From Lepas anatifera (lineage: Eukaryota > Arthropoda > Thecostraca > Lepadidae), in the NCBI GenBank assembly GCA_034440635.1, contig JAOTON010001819.1, positions 124,001-188,000 of the forward strand: a stretch of DNA of 64,000 bases, given 5' to 3'. Below, in pieces: positions 44,284 through 56,276 of the stretch. Within the stretch, counting starts at the first letter, position 1, and each line of letters begins with the position of its first letter. Below the pieces are notes generated by a model. The model searched no databases and was not told the DNA's origin. It was given only the letters and a program-made list of their open reading frames with translations. A program made the translations under genes and the position numbers.

Positions 44284-45796
44284 TTAAACGCGCATTGACG
44301 GGGGTCTGAGCCTCCTTAGCTTGACAGGGGCGGGTACCCGCCCCTCTAAGAATTCGAGAACCACGCTAGACAGCGAAAAACGGTAATGGCGTTGGGTAGG
44401 CCATGTAACACGAGCATTGACGGGGGAGGGCGGGTACCTGCCTCACTTCGGGTTTTTGGGGACAGAATAAAAACGACGGAACATGAGCCGCCGTACCTGG
44501 CATAACTTTGCTCTGATAATTTTTACTGCTTTTGACAACATTTTAAGGTTGGGTCATCTCAGCTCAGGTCACCAGTGTAGGTCAAGTGACCTCACCTCAA
44601 AAAACGTTTAGGATAGTATAACTCAGAACAGGCAGGACCTATCCAATTGAAACTCCTACCACATAATGGCCCCATCGAGTTTTGTAAAATTTGTTGAGGT
44701 ATTATCTCGATGACCTAAGGCCAGGTACGAATCATGACCTCTCAATTGGAAATACATGGGAAGAATTGTTTACATTGAATAACTTAGTAATGGATGGTGC
44801 GAAACATTCATTTTATTTTAACGGTATTATGTTTGCCTCATCCTTGTTGTTCTAATGATATGTATTTTGACCTAATTTGACCTTGAGCTGACCTCAAGTG
44901 GGGTCACATACTATTTTTACCTTATTTGACCCTGAAAGGTTATATCATATATCATTCCATTCGTCTCGCTGCGAGTATTCCGATGGCCGAGATTGTTTTG
45001 CTCTATCTTTGCTAGTTCAGATGTAATGAAAGAAAACTTTCGCCCACATGATATTCCTATGGTGGTGTGCCTTGACCCATAGTTACCTCAAACGTGACCT
45101 GACAAAAAATAGTTTTTTCCCATCAAGAACTGGATGGGCTATCCATTGCCGTTTAACGTTTTTCCGCTATTTAGCGTGGTTCTCGAGATTTTGATTTATT
45201 TATTAACAATTTAGACCCAAAGAATCTTCATAGCAAGCCGAATCGAATGGTATAAAATATGACCTTCCTATGTCAAATTGGGTCAAATTTAGGATTGCAT
45301 TTGACCTGACCTGAGCTCAGGTCTGAGCTGGTAAAATTAGGAAAATACATGTCCTGAGAACTGCAGAGATGAGGCAGGCCTAATGCCGTCAAAATAAATG
45401 CTCTACTACCATCCATTACTAGGTTATTCAATCTAAACCATTTCTCCCCAAATATTTCCAATGGAGAGGTCATGGCTCGTACCTGACCTTAGGTTATCAA
45501 TATCAAAAATATCGGAACATATTTCGTTTAACTCTGTGGGCTCATTGTGTGGTATGACTTTCAATCGGAAAGGTTCAAACTGTTCTGAATTATGCATCTT
45601 AAAATGTTTTTGAGGTGAGGTCACTTGAACTGCACTGGTGACCTGACCTGAGATGACCCAACCGTAATATTTTGCACAAAGTTGAACATATTACTAAAGA
45701 AAATGCAAACGAAGTACGGCAGCGCTACGCGCCGCCATTTCTATTCTATATAAGGAACAAGGAGGGCGGGTACCCACCCCGTCAATACGCGTGTAA
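44284..45796. mobile_element. TTAA/AGGTCA element, about 1.5 kb
   Basis: The left end is TTAA then ACGCGCATTGACGGGG; the right end is CCCCGTCAATACGCGTG then TAA. A second left-type end (CACGAGCATTGACGGGGGAG) at about 44409 shows a nested or duplicated copy. The interior carries AGGTCA-type half-sites (44560-44950, 45270-45660). No transposase. Confidence 0.75.
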
Positions 45797-45799
45797 AAG

Positions 45800-45939
45800 A
45801 ATGTTTTGATGCACGGTACATAGTTGACATCTCTAATATTTAATGCTACACTTTCATTGCTCTACACTCTACACTCTCGACATGCTCTACAAAACTGCTA
45901 TCTCAGTTCAAAACACGTTATAAAAGTGGGACACTCCCT
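45800..45939. repeat. Fragment of the 24-930 repeat family
   Basis: GCTATCTCAGTT, CACGTT and a GGGACACTCCCTTTAA segment resemble 606-655. Confidence 0.4.
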
Positions 45940-46599
45940 TTAAATAGCTGGGCCCCGACTGTTTGCTAGAAGTAGACGCCAGCTGCTGATGGTGGCGGAG
46001 TCGGCCGCAGATGAAGCCGTGCCACGGATCTTCTCAACTACTGCCTTGGCAGCCTTTGTCACCACCTTCACCGTACGCTCCACCGCTACCTTGTGACCCG
46101 ACCAGGCTTCCACTTCCAGCGGCTGGCTGCAGACCTCTTCCAACTCCTCGTCGCTGAGGCCGCTTGTACATAAGGGATGGCTCAGTGATGAGTTCATGCT
46201 CCCTGTCAGCCGACCGCAAAGTTTATGACTGACAGTATGCAAGGCCCCGGACCTTTGCATTCGGTTTTCGGCGACACTCTTTAATGGGCAGCATGGATGG
46301 CTGGGCACTGTCTCCTCCCGGTCAGCAGCCATTGCCAGCAGCAACGCCTCCAGGTGTGCCCGAAAGTCGTTGCGCTGAACTACTGGTCTGATGATATCCT
46401 GCAGCTGGCGCGGCAGGGCTTGGACCAGCTGTAGGCTGTATGCGAGGCTCGTGGGTCCTTCAGCACAACAGCTGCGGCTTCGGATCCGAAACCACATCGG
46501 GACATAGTGCCCAAGCACGAGCTTCACGATCTGGCTGAGCTTGTCAGTGAAGTTGTGGCCGTGTACAAGCGCAGCAGTCTTGACGCCAATGTCAGCTAC
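45940..46599 (-). pseudogene. Orphan element gene, exon-like, decayed
   Basis: A 220-codon minus-strand frame begins after TTTTACGTAG. It reads VADIGVKTAALVHGHNFTDK, PTSLAYSLQLVQALPRQLQD and RAHLEALLLAMAADREETV. A non-matching middle follows, probably frameshifted, then GLSDEELEEVCSQPLEVEAW and VAVERTVKVVTKAAKAVV. The two ends look like one uncharacterised protein family that I recall as widespread in arthropod and other invertebrate genomes and apparently mobile; I cannot name it. Function unknown. Confidence 0.5.
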
Positions 46600-47879
46600 C
46601 TACGTAAAAGGAGTAGCGATTGAAAATGAATTGAAAGTCTTTGATATATGATTTACTACATCTTTATTCCTAGGAAGCTGTTTGACGGGCAATGAGAACG
46701 GGAACCCAGGAGGGAAATGTCTAGTTTTGCTTCTCAAGGACACATTAAACGGTAATACAAACAGGGGAAAAAAGGGAACAATGATTAAGAATATGGAATG
46801 GGAACAGAAAGGACGATATTTCCGCCCGATAACACGAAAGGGGATAAGGAGAGAATGGCTTTGAGCCGAGTTGAATAGCAACGATTCTTGAATAAGTCCA
46901 CATGACCATTGTATGAGACATTCAAGTCAAAGTAACGAAAGTCACATCATGTTCGATCCCAAAATTCCACGCACAGCGTTGCAATGAACGTAACATGAAT
47001 ATTCCAAGACAGGCACTCGGTCTTGTATCCGCAGTTTCAGTAGTCAAAATCATTTTATTTTCAGCTGTAAAAATGCCGAAACTACGTTTCAATGACACTC
47101 ACACATAACTGTCTGGACCAAGCGCGCAGACCCCAGAAATTTCCCTGAATTGGATGGATTGCTCTATCCCCACACACGCCTAACTGGATGAGAGTTGGTG
47201 GCATCTTTCAACCTGTGCAGTTGGTGTGCCTTAGCCGAAATAATTGCTTAAAAAATGAAGTAAAATGCAGCACATCGTCGCATTTTCTACCACTTAGTCA
47301 GAAGGATGTCGGTGAAAAATATTTCGATACGGGGTCTACCTACGTTTGCATAAGCTCAGGCCTGGTCATCTTTTAGTGCATTAGCAAGAATCTAAAACGT
47401 ATGCAGTGCAGACATATGAAAAAAACAGACGTTTTTCCTTTAACAATTTCCAAAATCACTCGAACGACTCTCATTTGCATTCTCTGTTACAGTACAAAAG
47501 CGAAATTATCGGTGCTCCGTCTCCCAGGAGAAATTTGAATTGGCCCTGGCGCATAGGCACATGAAATATTGATAAAAAATTGCCTTCAATCGAATTTTAT
47601 CTTCGTATGCTCGCTTATTCATAAGTTAATAATGTTTTAAGGACCAAGATGACATCAGTGACGATGAAAATAGAACGTAATGTCGTTAGTCCCTCTGGCC
47701 GCCACCAGGTGCGCTAGTATCGCCAGTTGATAAGAGATATGCAGATCTTCTTCGGCTCTGCGCAGGATGGGTTTTACAATTTCATGGAAATGAAGGTTAT
47801 TGTCGGGTTTCGTTGTGTTCAGGGCAAAAGAAAATCACAGGAGCAGCTTGATCTGAAACAATTACCCGGGATATGACAC
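46600..47879. other. No gene seen
   Basis: Nothing recognised. Confidence 0.5.
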
Positions 47880-48265
47880 ACACTATTGACTATGTTAGGT
47901 TGGAAAGTAGCCTTGACTCGATTTGCAGTCAGGTCACTTTTGAGTTTTGACCTAGTGTACTCATATTCAATGCGCCGTAACGAGAGGAAGCGAATAGTGC
48001 CTAAAAAACGATTCTAGCTCAATTATGTCAGACGCTAAAACCAAAACACAATACTCTAACATGCAACCTTCTTTGACCTGTCATGACCTCAATATTGGCC
48101 AAAGCCAAAAAGTGACCAACGTAGTTTCTTCATGAATTTTCGAGGGCTATCCACCGGCTTCCGCGTTTTTTCGCTATCCCGCATAGGAGCCGAATTCTAG
48201 GGGGAATGTTTGACCCCAACCCCAACAGGGCGAAGGTGGCTCGGAGGGCCACCAGGGCGGGGGTT
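47880..48265. mobile_element. TTAA/AGGTCA element, right part
   Basis: TCAGGTCACTTTTGAG and TGACCT sites are followed by TTTTTCGCTATCCCGC and a GGGCGAAGGTGGC...GGGCGGGGGTTAG end resembling the 4460-4504 terminus. The left end is missing. Confidence 0.5.
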
Positions 48266-48811
48266 AGGCCCTTGACGGCACCACCTTCGACCAACAGGTG
48301 CACCCTCTCACACTCAGGCACCACACTCTCACACGCAGCAGCACGCTCTTGCGCGTCCGCATCACGTTCTCGGGAGCGTCCGTCACTGGCGGGGCCAGGG
48401 CACCGTCGGCTGCACCATGAGCACAGTACGAGAGAGGGTGGGAAGGAGGCTTTCTAGGTGTTTCGAAAGAGCTTGAGGTGGGGTGGCGGTTGGTGTTGAG
48501 ACAGTTTGAGCCAGGGCTCAGGAAATGAGGCGGTGCCTTCAGACCTGGCACCAGACGTGGAGGGGTATTGCCCGGGTTGTGAATAGTAGTAACGGTCCAG
48601 CATTCTGGGGATCCGTACATAGCGATTCAGCGCGATTTACGATAAAAGAAACTCGCGCAAAAACCATGACCCATTCTTGTTAGATAATTTCTTTATAGAT
48701 GATTTAAATTTGAAAATATCTTCGAGTGGTCATCATTGATGATGCAACAGACAACTGTAACAGCCCATCTCCTTACGCTTGGATATAAATTTGAAACATA
48801 AAAATACAGCT
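48266..48811. other. No gene seen
   Basis: A CA-rich stretch near 48300-48420; nothing recognised. Confidence 0.45.
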
Positions 48812-49420
48812 GGGGCATTCCACGACAAATCGACCAAGCGGTAACGCCCTACATCTAAGATTTTGATGATAGTCTGCCACAGAGGTTACGCAACGCGCAG
48901 ATTAACGCTGCGAAATTTTTAACTTCGTCCTTCCAGTGATTTTTTAGTTATAGCCTCAGGCAGGTTTTAGACCCAATAAAAACCTTACTTTTCCAATAGT
49001 TATATCTACGAGTATAAACATGATAATTATATAAAATCATACATCCTGGAATCTTTAAGACCGAACTGAAAATGTGGGTGTCAAAATTTAAGATTTCAAG
49101 AAATAGTAAAATTTTACCGGTGACCTAGGATCAGGTTGAGTAATTTGATAATGATGGCATTAAACCGTGAGATTTTTCCTTGAAAAAGTACATTTGGGAT
49201 GTTGGCATTCCACTGTGAAAAATTGGGAAGTTTATTTCTCAAAATTGTTTAATGGCATCAGTAAATTGGTGATACAAACGCAATGTGCCCAATCATTGTA
49301 TCACATCCGTCCTAGCAGACCTCGATGGGCCTGTTGTGGGAGTTAAATTTTAAGATATGACCTTCAAAGAATACAATAACTCATAATATAACTATATGTT
49401 TCAACTTCGTATGTTTCAAC
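48812..49420. repeat. Relative of the 940-bp palindrome (one arm)
   Basis: GGGGCATTCCACGACAAATC resembles the end of the 54634-55573 element (GGGGCATTCCAGGACAAAAC), and TATAGCCTCAGGCA resembles its interior. Confidence 0.45.
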
Positions 49421-50000
49421 ATGCGCCCCATTGGGAGAGGCGAAAATAGCCCCCTGTTGGTTTTTCCCAAATAACGCAACAACAAAGAAACGCAGAACAA
49501 CAAAAGTTACAGTATCGCATTCTCAACGCTTTCATGCACCTGGTCCAATTCTTTAGGTCAGGTCATGTCAGGTCAAAGAGTTGTTCAAGGTCAAACGACC
49601 CAATCTCAAAACCCAAAATCACAAGTCTGAAGTGGTGCTAAAGGAACATTTGGCAACCGATCAGTTCCAAACTATCATAATATGAGGTCATTGGGGTCGT
49701 CTGCAAATTTGCTACCTCAAAATTTTGAAATTGTTTACCTAAGATGCGGTTAATTTTTCCTCAGCCCATTATATGTCTATAGTGAAACATGTAAAGGAGT
49801 GACATTTAGTGAATATGTTAAAGATCAAATTGTAAACTTCTCATACCATTTATTTTCACCACGATTTTGATCATTAATCTAAGGTTTTGAGCATCTTACT
49901 TTTCAAAGGTCACGTAAGGTCACGTGAGCATACAATGATTACTGATGGCATTCTGTGATTAGAGCATACAGTGATTAGTGATGAACTTCGCACCGCACTG
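49421..50000. mobile_element. TTAA/AGGTCA element, left part
   Basis: CAACATGCGCCCC, GGGAGAGGCGAAAATAG and TTTTTCCCAAATAACG align with the left end of the 59261 element. The AGGTCAGGTCATGTCAGGTCA run at 49555-49576 matches 59404-59425. The right part is missing. Confidence 0.7.
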
Positions 50001-50009
50001 AACTTCAAT

Positions 50010-50066
50010 TTTATTTTCTTCAATTTTATTTTCTTCAATTTTATTTTCAGCTTCAATTTTATTTTC
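50010..50066. repeat. ~13-bp tandem repeat
   Basis: Four to five copies of TTCAATTTTATTTTC, immediately upstream of the SINE. Confidence 0.85.
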
Positions 50067-50075
50067 ATTTCATTG

Positions 50076-50295
50076 CCGCCCCGGTAGCTCAGTTGGTAGA
50101 GCGTTGGGTTCCGGCCCGCTGCTCAGAAGCATGCAGTGGCAGTGCATGTCCAGGCTTGGGATCGGTTCCCCTGAGACGCTCTGGCGCTCAATAGTTTACC
50201 CGACGTACAGGTCGGCTGGCAACTGACTGGTGAGAGGTGACCTGAGCGGGGCGGCCGTCCCTGTGCTTTGTGGGACGTTAAACTTTGGCTTCTAA
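50076..50295 (+). mobile_element. tRNA-derived SINE family 1
   Basis: The head GCCCCGGTAGCTCAGTTGGT and AGAGCGTTGGGTTCCGG is tRNA-like (box A TAGCTCAGTTGG), with GGGATCGGTTCCC as a box B. The body has GGCAACTGACTGGTGAGAGG and the tail TGGGACGTTAAACTTTGGCT. Inverted relatives lie at 33190-33420 and 25618-25728. Confidence 0.85.
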
Positions 50296-50598
50296 ATTAA
50301 CCCTCCATTGAGGGAGTTGCTCGTTCGGGTGGTGGGGTCGCGGTCTCCGTGACAAGTCCCTTGATGACTTTAGTGAGACTCCGACTCCAGCAGCCTTACC
50401 AGGAACAACTTGAACAAAATTTATAAAAAAATGTGCTAATCTTGTGACGAGGAGACTATTCATATGCAACATGACTATTCATGTTCATAACAGGTCACAA
50501 TGTGCCCCTGATCTATCCTGAGGTCAGGTTATAGATCAAGTTAGGAAATTTGAAATCTTATCTGAAATCCGATGACAGCGGGAACGCAGGTACCTATA

Positions 50599-51457
50599 TT
50601 AACACGCGCATTGACGGGCGTCTGAGCAACCTTCGCTTTGACGGGGAGGGGGGGGCGGGTGCCCCCCCTTACTAAGATCTCGAGAACCACGCTAGGTAGC
50701 GAAAAACAGTAAACGGCGTTGGGAAGCCCATCCACTTCTCCATCGAAAATATTTGAACCATTTTTTAGGTTACATTTAAGGTCATCAGAGGTCAAAACAT
50801 GCCGTCATAGGGATAACCTGTAAATGAAGGTATTCGGTCATTAAATCTGAACAAGTAAAGATAGAGTAAAACAATTCAGACCATTGGAATCCTCGCAGCA
50901 AGCCGAATCGATTTATGTACAATATGACATTGCTAGGTTAGATCAGGTCAAATATATCATTTGACCTGACCTGAGGTCTGGTCAAGGTCAACTTAGGTCC
51001 AAATGCATATCATAAGAACTGCAAAGACAATCTGATGAAGCTCAAATAAAAATTATATCACTGTCCATTACCAAGTTATTAAGTTAAAACCACTTCTCCC
51101 ATGCTTTTTCCAATGGAGAGGTCATGGCTCGTACCTGACCTTAGGTAATCGATATCGAAAATACCGGAACAAATTTTAGAGAAAACGGTAGGCCCATTAT
51201 GTGGTATCAGTTTCCATCGGATAAGTTAACCTTGTTCCGACTTATGTTATCCTAAACTTTTTTTAGGTCAGGTCACGACCTTGCACTAGCGACCTGATCC
51301 GAGATGACCTAACCTTAAAATTTTGACAAGTTATAAAAATTATCAGAGAAAAGGTATGGCAATTACGGCGGCTCTACGCGCCGCCGTTTTTATGCTGTCT
51401 CCAAAATACCCGAGGAGAGGCGGGTACCTGCCCCCCCCCCGTCAATGCTCGTATTGA
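50599..51457. mobile_element. TTAA/AGGTCA element
   Basis: The left end is TTAA then CACGCGCATTGACGGG; the right end is CCCGTCAATGCTCGTA then TTGA, an eroded TTAA. About a dozen AGGTCA/TGACCT sites lie inside. The GCGAAAAACAGTAA and CCATTGGAGAGGTCATG-like blocks match the 44284 element. Confidence 0.75.
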
Positions 51458-52138
51458 GAGTTACGGCCCTTCCTAGTCAACAAAATATCAATAAGAAATT
51501 CAATTCGGATTCCAAACAAATCACCGTAAAATGCGCATAAGACGTGAAGATGAGGAATAATTTACCGGGGAAATATTTGAGCAAGGAAATTTGCATACAA
51601 ATAAAAGTTGAATAAAGAATTTCCGTGCAAAAATGCATACGATAAAATGGCAACAGGTCAACATGAGCATTGAGCAATCATCTCCAATTATTTAGATGTT
51701 TGCAAAAAATGCGCTGCAGTCGCATGCAACAACATTTGTCTAGAGTCCTAGCCAGAGAAAAAAATGGCAGCAGGGGGAAAGGCTCCATTCACACAACAGA
51801 GCATTGTACCTACTCTTTATCGACGAAAAACTAAGCTATACAAAATCAGAACATCTCCAGATTTTGATTAGATATTGATTGACACCAGTTCCACGAGAGT
51901 TTAATAGTTCTCAAACAACTAAAAAAACTACAGTCACGCACAGAAGTTACTGGAAACACAAGACTTGTGAGGACGTGCAGCGTCATAATGGAACAAGACC
52001 CAGCACATGTGTCTCCCGTATAATTTTCCATGTCTTCAAATATTTTTTCAAAGTAAGCCTGTTAAAAAAATCAGTGAGTATAAGAAATGTTGAATTTACC
52101 GCATGCAAGGTTTAATGCCGGTACGATACTTCCTTAGC
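51458..52138. other. No gene seen
   Basis: Nothing recognised. Confidence 0.5.
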
Positions 52139-52171
52139 ATACATACAAGGGTGACACTTTTGCAACTTTTG

Positions 52172-52872
52172 AATCGGCACACGGACAATAGAGCTCTTTA
52201 TCAAAATACGTACTTTATTAACGTTTTTGAATAATATACGTTTCAGAAACAGAGTTCCTTCGTCAGTAGCTCACATCAAAAACACTGTAAGGACACATAC
52301 AAAAGCTAAAGTTCGAAACAGATCACTGAAAAACACTTTGAACCGCCTTGGAATATTTAAGAAAATCATCTGAATTACTCGTGATCTAAAGCTAACCGTG
52401 CCGCTGCTGTTCCCCACCTGAAAAACCTGATTTAGAATTATGTGCCGAATGATCGCTTAAAATATATGCTGCCTCTAATGCTTTTCTAATTGGTTTTGTC
52501 ACGCCACTTTTAAGTATTTTAGCGTTCTCCCATTTTGGTAAATAGTTGCACTTATCAATATGTCTCACTACGCTGCCATTTTCGTAATGGTTTTTTACAT
52601 CTCGTTTATGCTCGCTGAGTCTTGTCGAAAGGCCTCGTCCAGTTTCTCCGATATAACATTTTTGGCATGGTCCGGAGCGGGGAAGTTTGTAAATGACACT
52701 GTTTGCATTAATAACTTGATTTTTCTTCTTAAACAGATCGCCTATTTTCTTTCCCGAGTGGATGAAAATATGTCCCTAACGAGTTAGCTCAGTTGATTTT
52801 CAATGGAAAATCTCAATTCTAAAGAATACAGCTTTTCTGCATTTGATAGAGTTCAATAGAGCTTTTCTACCA
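52172..52872 (-). mobile_element. Penelope-like element fragment
   Basis: A 701-bp insertion in the left arm of the large palindrome. It is flanked by TTTGCAACTTTTG on both sides (52159-52171 and 52873-52885) and is absent from the right arm. It carries a GIY-YIG endonuclease frame on minus. Confidence 0.85.
52392..52790 (-). pseudogene. Penelope GIY-YIG endonuclease domain
   Basis: 133 codons, open after a TGA and ending at TAG. It reads VIYKLPRSGPCQKCYIGETG then RGLSTRLSEHKRDVKNH and RHIDKCNYLPKWENAKIL. This has the GIY-YIG core (the VYK...CYIGETGR strand-turn with arginine). The paired cysteines CQKC with the later histidine/cysteine pair are typical of Penelope-like retroelements, where this domain nicks the target for integration. 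Only the C-terminal domain is present; the reverse transcriptase was lost by 5' truncation, so the copy is dead. Confidence 0.9.
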
Positions 52873-53719
52873 TTTGCAACTTTTGTTTGGAAACACTGCT
52901 CCCAGGGTATTTCTGCTGTATTTTGAGGCGCTGATTCCGAATATGACCTCAGAATCGCACATTTTTTAAATTTCGAGACTGCGCATGACGAATGATAATA
53001 CAAATAACAAATTTCAGGAATTTGACTGCGTAAGTCCAAAATCGGTCGACAAAGCAGTGATGTTACCCATCTCACGGCATTTCTGATAATTTGCAGTAAT
53101 TTCAGCATTAACATCCTGGGTCAAGCTCATATATACTGTGTGCAACAGGGTTTTAAATATATCTTTTTGTTGGTGCCACCAATCGCAGCGCCACTTGTCG
53201 AAATATTGAGGAGGTAGGTAATGCAATCTAATATGCGTTGTGTTAACGACGAAAATAGCGAGAGTAAAGCGACATTTCTGTCCTTGGGGTATCATTGTAA
53301 CTGTACTCCAAAATTTACCAAATTTGCCTCTGTGGGCAGTTGTCTATGTAATTGAATGGGCTGGTCTGAATTGCAGGTCAGATTATTTCGATATTTACAG
53401 AAGCGCCAACAATAAAAAGTGCTGGTGAAAATAAAAAACTTAATGTTTCAATTGTAAAAGCTTTCTCTTTATAGATCTACTATTGAAAGCGCGTATCTCC
53501 ACTTCGAATCACCTTTCCAAAATCTTGCTAACCTTGGAAACCGAAGGGCTCGAAGAGTAAATCAAGTGATCGTGCACATTAAATTGTGTCGAGTCGGTAT
53601 TTGATAAACTCAAAAACATTCTCTTCAGTTCACTCCCCGAGACAACTGGATATTTCGCTTCGTATCTGCCCTGGGTAGCGCTACCCAGAATTGGCTACCC
53701 TGCTGTTAAAGAAGTGGCC

Positions 53720-54070
53720 GCCCTGTCGACTCGTGCCTTCGACAGCCAAACCTGCCTCTGGCGTTGATCTCACTGCACGCTGAGTGGACTGTGTGCTGTT
53801 CGGCACGCCAGTCTTTTCCCACGTTACCAAACACTCATCCAGCTGGTTGGCATCCAGAAGTTCAGTGTACAGCGGCTAAATATCAGCTAAGGTGGCAGCG
53901 TCTCGAATGTTGTTCATATTGGTATGGCATATCGCACTGAGGTGCATGACTGGCGTTGGGAAGCGGCGGACGGAGTGTTCGCCGCGGTGCCCGCGCACCT
54001 CCTTGATCAGACTGACAGCTTCTGCAATGGTTGATTATTTCGGGTCACCCAGCGCAGCCAAAGGGATGGG
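53720..54070 (-). pseudogene. Left-arm copy of the palindrome ORF
   Basis: Inverted copy of the 55896-56276 ORF. It has the same reading (SLIKEVRGHRGEHSVRRF, HLSAICHTNM) but with a TAG where the right arm has GAG, so it is broken. The ATG region also differs. Confidence 0.7.
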
Positions 54071-54633
54071 TTTGTGTCAGCCATGTGGAAATTCCTGGTA
54101 ACACTTCCCTGCACCACCATGGACACTGTCCCTCAAACAATCCCACTTCCGGCGGATCTGCTCAGCCAGATGGAGCCAGATGGAGCTCAGCCAGTGCATC
54201 AGATCCCACTTTGATCTGATATCCGAGGTGCATAGCACATCTGCACCCAGGCGACTTCTACAACTGGAATTTAACATTGGAAAGGAAGCATACTGGTGCT
54301 GAGGTCGCGCAGAAGCGCCTAGAATTCCTCCAGGCACTGGAGGTCAATATTGAGGGTTGTGATCGTCGCGGAGACGGAACGAATCATGTCCGAGCCTGGC
54401 AGGTAGGACGGATGGTAGTGTTGGAGCAGGCCCTTGGTCGTAGCCTCGGACAAGTGGTGTACCTGCTTCACCAGGAAGACCTGGTGTAATGCACTCTGTT
54501 CTGCCAGCTCTCACGGCATCACCACCGGAGCAATGGCTGGAACAGGTCCAGTAGCCAAGGTTATCAATATGCATGTGCACCTTCTGCGAGTGAAATACTT
54601 CAATGTCATAAAGCATAACGGCTTCTCAACACT

Positions 54634-55573
54634 GGGGCATTCCAGGACAAAACGACCAAAAATATTTGAATTTGACACCACCATGTCTAGAAAAAATCTG
54701 AAACTTTTTCTCCGGGGTAGTTTTGGCCCAGAAACACGCCTGTGAGAATCTTAGCCCCCTCCGACCAACGGTGACCGAGTTATAGCCCGAGGCATTTTCG
54801 GGAGGTCACCTTATAGACTCATTTTTGATGCTTCATAACTCAAAAACGCATGGCTTGATTAACAAGTTTTGTATATCATTGACCTCGTCTTGAACTATAC
54901 TCTATTTTGAAAAAAGAAAATTTCCAAAATTTGAAAATTTTTGACTTTTGATTTGTTTGACCTTTTCTTTTTTACCTAGCTTGACATTTTCCCAGTTGAA
55001 ATTGTCATTTTAGACACCTCAAAAATTTTGATTAATAAAATATCTTTCGATAGGAAAAATAAAAAAATGCGTTCTTGCTATAAGTTCCAAATATTTAGCA
55101 CCTAAGGTAGGTATGTAGACGGTTTTTGATTTGGAACTTATAGCAAGAACGCATTTTTTTATTTTTCCTATCGAAAGATATTTTATTGACCAAAATTTTT
55201 GAGGTGTCTAAAATGGCAATTTCAACTGCCAAAAGGTCAAGCTAGGTCAAAAAGAAAAGGTCAAACAAATCAAGTCAAAAATTTTCAAATTTTGAAATTT
55301 TCTTTTTTAAATAAAGTATAGTTCAAGACGAGTTCAATGATATACAAAACTTGTTAATCAGGCTATGCATTTTTGAGTTATGAAGCATCAAAGATGAGTC
55401 TACAGGGTGACCTCCCGAAAATGCCTCGGGCTATAACTCGGTCACCGTTGATCGGAGGGGGCTAAGATTCTCACAGGCGTGTTTCTGGCCCAAAACTACC
55501 CCGGATACAAAGTTTCAGATTTTTTCTAGATATGGTGGTGTCAAGCCTTGGTCGATCTGTCCTGGAATGCCCC
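54634..55573. mobile_element. 940-bp nested palindrome
   Basis: A near-perfect hairpin centred near 55105 with inverted ends GGGGCATTCCAGGACA. It is flanked by CACT on both sides (54630-54633 and 55574-55577). The arms differ by scattered substitutions. No coding potential. Confidence 0.92.
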
Positions 55574-55895
55574 CACTGCCAAAATCGTGTCACGTTTAGG
55601 TCGAATTTTCAGCTCGTGTACGACTGCGCTGGAGTGGTACCTACTCCTAGATGAAGTCGGTACTGTGGTTAACAGAAAGCATGACAAGATGCATCAGGCA
55701 AGGTGGCAGACAGCATAGGGCCTCACTGCGTCGCTGTCGACGCTGGTCATATACGTGATGTGTGTGTATGTGCCATACGTCGTGGATATCATACCAAAGT
55801 GGGATCTGATACTAGCCCTGCTCCATCTGGCTGAGCAGGCCAGTCGGCAACGGGGTGTTTGAGGCAGTCATCTGAAAGTGGTGCAGAAAAAATAA

Positions 55896-56276
55896 ATGGC
55901 TACGCGGGGTGACCCCAAGGAATCAACGATAGCAGAAGCTGTCAGTCTGATCAAGGAGGTGCGCGGGCACCGCGGCGAACACTCCGTCCGCCGCTTCATA
56001 ACGCCAGTCATGCACCTCAGTGCGATATGTCATACCAATATGAACGACATTCGAGACGCTGCCACCTTAGCTGATATTGAGCCCCTGTACACCGAACTTC
56101 TGGATGCCAACCAGCTGGATGAGTGTTTGGTGACGTGGGAAAAGACTGGCGTGCCGAACAGCACACAGTCCACTCAGCGTGCAGTGAGATCAACGCCAGA
56201 GGCAGGCTCGGCTGTCGAAGGCACGAATCGACAGAGTGGCCACTTCTTTAGCAGCAGGGTAGCCAATTCTGGGTAG
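55896..56276 (+). CDS. ORF in right arm of large palindrome
   Basis: 126 codons from ATG to TAG: AEAVSLIKEVRGHRGEHSVR, FITPVMHLSAICHTNMNDIR and LYTELLDANQLDECLVTWEK. The inverted left-arm copy keeps most of the same reading but has an internal stop, so the ORF may be the remnant of an element gene rather than chance. No family recognised, no signal peptide or membrane segment. The C-terminal end runs into the CTGGGTAGCGCTACCCAG palindrome. Confidence 0.35.
   Translation: MATRGDPKESTIAEAVSLIKEVRGHRGEHSVRRFITPVMHLSAICHTNMNDIRDAATLADIEPLYTELLDANQLDECLVTWEKTGVPNSTQSTQRAVRSTPEAGSAVEGTNRQSGHFFSSRVANSG

Noticed and set aside
50076..50160. Functional tRNA gene
   Set aside because: The head is tRNA-like, but the anticodon arm and acceptor pairing do not close; shared body and tail in other copies show it is a SINE.
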